The position numbers and the translations under genes are program-made. The notes below the pieces were generated by a model, which was not told the DNA's origin, did not search any database, and was given only the letters and a program-made list of their open reading frames with translations. Of a stretch of DNA of 64,000 nucleotides, positions 59,457 to 64,000 are shown one piece after another; the first letter of the stretch is position 1, and each line of letters begins with the position of its first letter. Source of the DNA: Stagnimonas sp965279705 (GTDB lineage: Bacteria; Pseudomonadota; Gammaproteobacteria; Nevskiales; Nevskiaceae); contig OZ257257.1 of the NCBI GenBank assembly GCA_965279705.1, forward strand, positions 806,001 through 870,000, written 5' to 3'.

Positions 59457-60548
59457 ATGGCCGCAGCGCGCCAGATGCGGCTGGAACCGTCGCGCGATGC
59501 TGCGAAACAGTCGCTGCGCGCCAAGGTGCTGATCGTCGATGACGATCAGTCCAACCGCGTGCTGATGCGCCATACGCTGCCGAATGCCGAGGTCGACGTC
59601 ATCGAGACCAGCAATGGGCAGCAGGCATTGGCCGCCTGCCGCGAGCACGAGTTCGCGCTGATTCTGCTCGACGTGCGCATGCCAGTGATGGATGGTTTCG
59701 AGCTGGCCGCTGCGCTCTCGAACGACGCACTCACCCGCGAGATCCCGATCATCTTCGTCACCGCCGCCGGCGATGACCTGACGCGCATCAAGGGCTATGC
59801 CTTTGGTGCCGTCGACTACATGGCCAAGCCGCTCAACGAGCAGGTACTGGCCAGCAAGCTGCGCGTGTTCGTCGAGCTTTGGCGCAGCAAGCGTCAGCTG
59901 CACCTGCTGCTCGGCGTGCTCGAAGAGCGCAACAAGAAGCTGGAGGAAGAGATCAGCGAGCGCCGCCGCATCGAGACGCTGGTGCGGCATCAGGCGCAGC
60001 ACGATGCCCTCACCAGCCTGCCTAACCGCATCCTGTTTCTGGATCGTCTCGACACCGCGCTTGAGCGGGCCGCACGCCACCACGAAAACTTCGCGCTGCT
60101 CTACATCGACATCGACGGCTTCAAGCCGGTCAACGACAACCACGGCCATCAGGTGGGCGACGAGTTGCTGCGGCACATCGGCCAGCGTCTGAGCAAGAAC
60201 GTGCGCAAGACCGACACCGTTTCACGGCTGGGCGGCGACGAGTTCGCCATCATTCTCGAAGAAATCGCCAGCCCGCGTGCCGCCCTGCAACTGGGGCTGA
60301 AAATCTGCGAAGTGCTGGCCGTGCCGTATGCGCTGGAAATGCCCGATGGCACTGTCACCGTGCGCATCGGCGCCAGCATCGGCATTTCGATTTTCCCCGA
60401 CCACGGTCGCGGCCGTGACGACCTCATCAACGCCGCCGATGCCGCCATGTATCGCGCCAAGCGCAGTGGCAAGAATCACGCAGTTTTAGCCGAAGCGCCC
60501 TCGGGTTCGGTCACGCTCATTCGCGACCGGCTTGCCGCCCGGCTTTAG
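59457..60548 (+). CDS. Response regulator with GGDEF diguanylate cyclase domain
   Basis: The 363-residue protein has an N-terminal receiver (VLIVDDDQSN, phospho-Asp72 in LLDVRMPVMDG, VTAAGDD, MAKPLN), a short coiled coil (about 145-185) and a GGDEF domain. The active site is intact (RLGGDEFAII), and an RxxD inhibitory site (RKTD) lies five residues before it, so product inhibition by cyclic di-GMP is expected. It makes cyclic di-GMP on phosphorylation by an unlinked kinase. The ATG at 59457 is the nearest start to the receiver. The preceding 292 bases contain no recognised gene. Confidence 0.93.
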   Translation: MAAARQMRLEPSRDAAKQSLRAKVLIVDDDQSNRVLMRHTLPNAEVDVIETSNGQQALAACREHEFALILLDVRMPVMDGFELAAALSNDALTREIPIIFVTAAGDDLTRIKGYAFGAVDYMAKPLNEQVLASKLRVFVELWRSKRQLHLLLGVLEERNKKLEEEISERRRIETLVRHQAQHDALTSLPNRILFLDRLDTALERAARHHENFALLYIDIDGFKPVNDNHGHQVGDELLRHIGQRLSKNVRKTDTVSRLGGDEFAIILEEIASPRAALQLGLKICEVLAVPYALEMPDGTVTVRIGASIGISIFPDHGRGRDDLINAADAAMYRAKRSGKNHAVLAEAPSGSVTLIRDRLAARL

Positions 60549-60552
60549 ATTT

Positions 60553-61164
60553 TTACAGCGCGAATGTCGGCCGCATCGGCTGCAACTCGAACAACGCCAC
60601 TTCGGCAAACAGGTTGGGAAACGCACGGCTCATCCAGCCGCCTTCTCGAGCATGGTTGAGCAGCGCCTTGTCGGTGATCTTCCAGTGCCGCCTACTGCAC
60701 AGCGCTTCGAAATCCTTGACGGTGCAGAGATGGATATTGGGCGTGTTGAACCACTGCTCGGGCAGCGAGGGCGTGACCGGCATCTGCCCGCGCAACAAGG
60801 CCCAGCGCACGCGCCAGTGGCCGAAGTTGGGGAAGGTCACGATCACTGTCTTGCCGACGCGCAGCATCTCTTCCACCGCCTCGTCTGGGCGTTGCAGGGC
60901 TTGAAGCGCTTGTGTCATCACCACCACGTCGAAGGCGGCATCGCCGAAGTCGGAGAGGCCCTCGTCGAGATCGGCCTGGATCACATTCACTCCGCTTGCG
61001 ATGCAGGCGGCGACATTCTCGGCGTCGATCTCCAGCCCATAGCCGCGCACCTGCTTGTGCTGAGCCAGATGTGCGAGCAGCGCGCCGTCGCCGCAGCCCA
61101 GGTCGAGCAGACGCTGGCCGGGTTCGATCCACTCGGCGATGAGGGCGAGGTCAGGGCGCAGCAT
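60553..61164 (-). CDS. metW: Methionine biosynthesis protein MetW
   Basis: The 203-residue MetW has a SAM-methyltransferase-like fold (LLDLGCGDGALLAHL, YGLEIDAENV, ADLDEGLSDF) and the MetW block VTFPNFGHWRVRWALLRGQMP, with WFNTPNIHLCTVKDFE near the end. MetW partners MetX and raises homoserine acyltransferase activity in several bacteria. Its start lies inside the end of metX (14-base overlap), so the two are translationally coupled. Confidence 0.95.
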   Translation of the reverse strand: MLRPDLALIAEWIEPGQRLLDLGCGDGALLAHLAQHKQVRGYGLEIDAENVAACIASGVNVIQADLDEGLSDFGDAAFDVVVMTQALQALQRPDEAVEEMLRVGKTVIVTFPNFGHWRVRWALLRGQMPVTPSLPEQWFNTPNIHLCTVKDFEALCSRRHWKITDKALLNHAREGGWMSRAFPNLFAEVALFELQPMRPTFAL

Positions 61165-62365
61165 GGGTATCTGCCCCCCAGTCCATCGCAGCGCTGGACG
61201 ACCCCGTGCACACCGTCCCGCTCGCGTGCGCAAGTGTGACGTTGGCGGCGACCCGATCCAGATAACCTTTCAGCACCCGGTGGTACTGCGGGATCGGCAT
61301 GAGGAAATCATCGTGGCCGAGTTCGGATTCGATCTCGACATAGCTCACGTCCTTGCCGGCCGCGACCAGCGCCTGCACGATCTCGCGCGAGCGGGCGGGC
61401 GAAAAGCGCCAGTCACTCGAAAACGCGATGACCAGAAACTGCGCCGTCGCCTTGGCATAGGCCTGCACCAGATCGCCGCCGTTGTCTCGCGCGGGGTCGA
61501 AATAGTCGAGCGCCTTGGTCATCAGCAGATACGTGTTGGCATCGAAATGGTTGACGAAGCTTTGGCCCTGATGGCGCAAATAGCTCTCCACCTCGAACTC
61601 GACATCGAAGTTGAAGCTCGGCGTCACCGCCTTCAGCTCCGCACCGAACTTGGCGCGCATGGCGGCGTCGGAGAGGTACGTGATGTGCCCCAGCATGCGC
61701 GCGAGCTTGAGGCCGCGACTGGGCACTACGCCGTGTTCGTAGAAATGCCCGCCGTGGAACTCCGGGTCGCTCAAGATCGCCTGTCGTGCGATTTCGTTGA
61801 AGGCGATGTTCTGTGCCGACAATTCCGGTGCGCTGGCAATGATGAGCGCGTGGCGGATGCGCGCCGGATATTCGATGGCCCAGGCCTGCACCTGCATGCC
61901 GCCCAGCGAGCCACCGACCACCGCGGCCCAGGCGTCGATGCCGAAGTGATCCGCAAGAGCGGCCTGCGAGCGCACCCAGTCGCTGACGGTGAGCAGCGGG
62001 AAGTCCGGCCCCCAGGGTTTGCCCGTGTCCGGATTGGTCGTGTTGGGCCCGGTCGAGCCCTTGCAGCCGCCGAGATTGTTGAGCGCAACCACGAAGAAGT
62101 GCCGTGTGTCGATGGGCTTGCCGGGGCCGACGCAGTTGTCCCACCAGCCGGGCTTCTTATCGTCGCTGCTGTAGATGCCGGCCACATGGTGATCGCCCGA
62201 CAGTGCATGGCAGATCAATACGGCGTTGCTCTTGGCCGCGTTGAGCGTGCCGTAGGTTTCCACCATCAATTCATAGCGCGGCAGCGTGCGGCCGCAGTCG
62301 AGTGCGAGCGGCGACTCGAAGCTGATTTTTTCTGGCGTGACGACGCCGACTGAGCCTTTCTCCAT
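61151..62365 (-). CDS. metX: Homoserine O-acyltransferase
   Basis: The 404-residue alpha/beta-hydrolase-fold enzyme acylates homoserine in methionine synthesis. Landmarks are YGTLNAAKSNAVLICHALSGDHH (in part), LNNLGGCKGSTGP, nucleophile VVGGSLGGMQ and the catalytic histidine in ESELGHDDFL. Many proteobacterial MetX enzymes that work with MetW use succinyl-CoA; acetyl or succinyl preference here is an inference. The ATG at 62365 is preferred to the TTG one codon upstream. metW follows with overlap, and yggT and proC lie upstream on the same strand. Confidence 0.95.
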   Translation of the reverse strand: MEKGSVGVVTPEKISFESPLALDCGRTLPRYELMVETYGTLNAAKSNAVLICHALSGDHHVAGIYSSDDKKPGWWDNCVGPGKPIDTRHFFVVALNNLGGCKGSTGPNTTNPDTGKPWGPDFPLLTVSDWVRSQAALADHFGIDAWAAVVGGSLGGMQVQAWAIEYPARIRHALIIASAPELSAQNIAFNEIARQAILSDPEFHGGHFYEHGVVPSRGLKLARMLGHITYLSDAAMRAKFGAELKAVTPSFNFDVEFEVESYLRHQGQSFVNHFDANTYLLMTKALDYFDPARDNGGDLVQAYAKATAQFLVIAFSSDWRFSPARSREIVQALVAAGKDVSYVEIESELGHDDFLMPIPQYHRVLKGYLDRVAANVTLAHASGTVCTGSSSAAMDWGADTHAAP

Positions 62366-62394
62366 CAACGGATCATCAACGGGCCATCAGAATC

Positions 62395-62412
62395 GTTCCG
62401 CATTAGCGGAAC
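62395..62412. other. Hairpin at the yggT stop
   Basis: GTTCCGC-ATTA-GCGGAAC forms a perfect 7-bp stem spanning the yggT stop codon, 30 bases before metX. There is no T-run, so it is more likely an mRNA-stability element than a terminator. Confidence 0.45.
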
Positions 62413-62954
62413 AGCATCGGCAGCGGCACGAGGCGGATCAGCACTTGCAGTGCCAGCATCACCGCCAGGGGCGAGAGATCGAAGCCGCCGATGGGCGGTA
62501 TGAAACGGCGCACCGGTGCCAGCAACGGTTCGTTGAGGCTCCACAGTATTTCTGCCGCCGGGTTGCGGCCGCCCGGACCCATCCAGCTGAGGATGGCCTG
62601 CACGAACAGCGACAGCGTGTAGAGGTTGATGGTGAGCACGATGCACTTCAGCAGCGCGAACCACAGCATTGCCAGCGGCGGCACGCCGGCACCCAGCATC
62701 CAGCTCACCATGGCGATGTAGATCACCGCGACCACGAACAGCACAAACAGCGTCGCGGTATCGAGCTTGCGATAGCGCGGCATCACCGCCCGCAGCGGCT
62801 GCGCGAGCGGATTGGTGATTTTCCACACCAGCTGCGACAGCGGGTTGTAGAAATCCGCGCGCACCAGTTGCAGCAGCACGCGCAGCAGCAGCGCGCCCAT
62901 GAACAGCTCGAACAGCACATTGACGAGGAAGAACAGCGCGTTGCCGGCACCCAT
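62403..62954 (-). CDS. YggT family membrane protein
   Basis: The 183-residue integral membrane protein contains the duplicated YggT unit: ADFYNPLSQLVWKITNPLAQPLRAVMP in the first half and LSWMGPGGRNPAAEILWSLNEPLLAPVRRFIPP in the second (each quoted in part as NPLSQLV/NPLAQPLR and NEPLLAPVRRF). It has about four to five transmembrane helices. YggT proteins are linked to osmotic-shock tolerance or, in other lineages, to cell-membrane complexes. It lies 11 bases after proC, a conserved pairing in proteobacteria. Confidence 0.93.
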   Translation of the reverse strand: MGAGNALFFLVNVLFELFMGALLLRVLLQLVRADFYNPLSQLVWKITNPLAQPLRAVMPRYRKLDTATLFVLFVVAVIYIAMVSWMLGAGVPPLAMLWFALLKCIVLTINLYTLSLFVQAILSWMGPGGRNPAAEILWSLNEPLLAPVRRFIPPIGGFDLSPLAVMLALQVLIRLVPLPMLFR

Positions 62955-62965
62955 TTCGTATTTCC

Positions 62966-63799
62966 TTATTGCTGGTCAAGCGCGTCGCCCAGCGCCTTGG
63001 CGCGGGCATCGGCTTTATGGAGGGCTGTGGCTAAGATGGCGCGCAAGCCGGCGGATTCAAGGTGGTTCAGCGCCGCCTCGGTAGTGCCGCCCTTGCTGGT
63101 GACGTTGGCGCGCAGCTGGGCGGCATCGAGGCCAGATTCGCCGACCATGCGCGCGGCACCGACGCAGGTCTGCGCAGCGAGTTGCGCGCTGACTTCGGCG
63201 CTCAAGCCCAGGGCAGTGCCGGCATCTCGCAGTGCCTCGACGAGCAGGAAGAAATAGGCAGGGCCGGAGCCACTGAGCGCGGTCACGGCATCGAGTTGCG
63301 ACTCTTCATCGACCCACACGCAGGCGCCGGCGGCAGCGAGCAGGCGCTCGGCCAGCGCGCGTGCTTCTGTGGAGGTGCCCGCGGGCGCGAACAGCCCCGT
63401 GATGCCTGCGCCCAGCAGCGCCGGGGTGTTGGGCATGGTGCGCACATAAGCGACCTGCGGCCCCAGCAGGCGTTGCAGGGTGTTAAGCCGTACGCCGGCT
63501 GCGATCGACACCACCAACGCGCCAGGCTTGAGCGACAGGCCCGCGAGGGCTGCCGCCATTTGCTGCGGCTTGACCGCCAGCAACAGCGCGTCGGCATCGG
63601 CGGGCAGCCCCGCACCCAAGTCATGCACGCTGATCCCGAACTGCGCCTTGAGCCAGTCGGCGCGTGCGGCGAGAGGCTCCGCCACGGCGATCTGTGACGT
63701 CGGCCAGCCGGTTTTCAGCAAGCCGCCGATGAGTGCAGCCGCCATGTTGCCGCCGCCGAGAAAGGCGATCTTGGGGTGCAGGGGCAGGGCGGTGGACAT
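62966..63799 (-). CDS. proC: Pyrroline-5-carboxylate reductase
   Basis: ProC reduces pyrroline-5-carboxylate to proline with NAD(P)H. The 277-residue protein has the Rossmann loop IAFLGGGNMAAALIGGL, VAYVRTMPNTPALLGAG (in part), ALSGSGPAYFFLLVEAL and the C-terminal TSKGGTTEAALNHLE. The ATG at 63799 gives the family-length product. It is divergent from ilvA with 46 bases between, so the two promoters overlap. Confidence 0.96.
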   Translation of the reverse strand: MSTALPLHPKIAFLGGGNMAAALIGGLLKTGWPTSQIAVAEPLAARADWLKAQFGISVHDLGAGLPADADALLLAVKPQQMAAALAGLSLKPGALVVSIAAGVRLNTLQRLLGPQVAYVRTMPNTPALLGAGITGLFAPAGTSTEARALAERLLAAAGACVWVDEESQLDAVTALSGSGPAYFFLLVEALRDAGTALGLSAEVSAQLAAQTCVGAARMVGESGLDAAQLRANVTSKGGTTEAALNHLESAGLRAILATALHKADARAKALGDALDQQ

Positions 63800-63845
63800 G
63801 GGGCAGGGCGGGAGTCTGAAAATGCGCCGCGTATCATAGCGGCCG

Positions 63846-64000
63846 ATGACCCAGACCAAGACGCTCACGCGCTTTTCCGCGCCCACCACCAAGCTGCTTG
63901 CTGACCTCAAGCGCCGCATCGACGCCGCCCGCGTCTACGACGTGGCGCAGGTCACGCCGCTGCAAACCGCCGCCAAGCTCAGCGCCCGCCTCGGTAACAC
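63846..64000 (+). CDS. ilvA: Threonine ammonia-lyase, 3'-truncated by the window edge
   Basis: The 51 visible codons begin MTQTKTLTRFSAPTTKLLAD and continue with RVYDVAQVTPLQTAAKLSARLGNT (given in two parts), the conserved start of biosynthetic threonine dehydratases just before the PLP-lysine region, which lies outside the window. IlvA converts threonine to 2-oxobutanoate for isoleucine synthesis. It is divergent from proC. Confidence 0.85.
   Translation, partial: MTQTKTLTRFSAPTTKLLADLKRRIDAARVYDVAQVTPLQTAAKLSARLGN

Noticed and set aside
59136..60176. 346-codon minus-strand frame opposite the receiver-GGDEF gene
   Set aside because: The plus strand encodes intact receiver and GGDEF motifs, so this is an antisense shadow.

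Overview
The window is gene-dense, GC-rich chromosomal DNA, most likely from a betaproteobacterium. The arguments are the pcnB-folK-deoxynucleoside kinase-panB-panC order, the proC-yggT-metX-metW cluster, a class Ia nrdAB pair with tandem NrdR boxes, and codon use. The genus cannot be fixed from the sequence alone. No rRNA, tRNA, prophage or CRISPR array was seen.

Layout. Positions 1-7.9 kb carry housekeeping genes: the 3' part of pcnB, folK, a deoxynucleoside kinase, panB, panC and panD (pantothenate synthesis), a TIGR02466-type oxygenase, pgi, a cysteine-free glutaredoxin-like protein and a 2H phosphoesterase. From 7.9 to 12.5 kb there are a secreted HExxH protein, an alpha/beta hydrolase, a glutathione S-transferase, a RAYT transposase with three REP/BIME repeats and a duplicated RAYT tail, and a lipoprotein. 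From 12.5 to 17.4 kb lies nrdA-nrdB with a long regulatory region (promoter, two NrdR boxes, a perfect DnaA box). From 17.4 to 24.9 kb there is a signalling island: a DUF1338 enzyme and two FHA proteins on the minus strand face two paralogous Ser/Thr kinases fused to formylglycine-generating-enzyme-like domains on the plus strand. From 24.9 to 29.1 kb is a MacAB/Lol-like exporter operon (adaptor, ATPase, two permeases).

From 29 to 42.6 kb there are cysH, a TVP38-flavoprotein reductase fusion, a histidine kinase with a two-receiver regulator, a DUF4065 protein, a MATE pump, a serine protease with a GlyGly-CTERM-like tail, a 1-Cys peroxiredoxin, an APH-type kinase, pirin, DUF2784 and a periplasmic amidohydrolase. 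From 42.7 to 46.9 kb is the most unusual locus: vapB-vapC translationally coupled to a single-chain MmeI-like restriction-modification gene. That gene contains eight tandem 7-bp repeats (a likely phase-variation switch), an in-frame REP-like insertion, and a downstream one-base frameshift.

From 47 to 64 kb there are an acyl-CoA dehydrogenase, a cNMP-binding patatin, ilvD, a Kbp-like BON-LysM protein, a 2OG oxygenase-tatD-HTTM/DCC operon, a Thr/Gly-repeat membrane protein, a COG2945 hydrolase, an outer-membrane barrel, a REC-GGDEF diguanylate cyclase, metW-metX, yggT, proC and the start of ilvA.

Themes: coenzyme A and amino-acid synthesis, DNA precursor supply under NrdR and possibly DnaA control, phosphothreonine signalling, and a defence locus that looks switchable and toxin-guarded.
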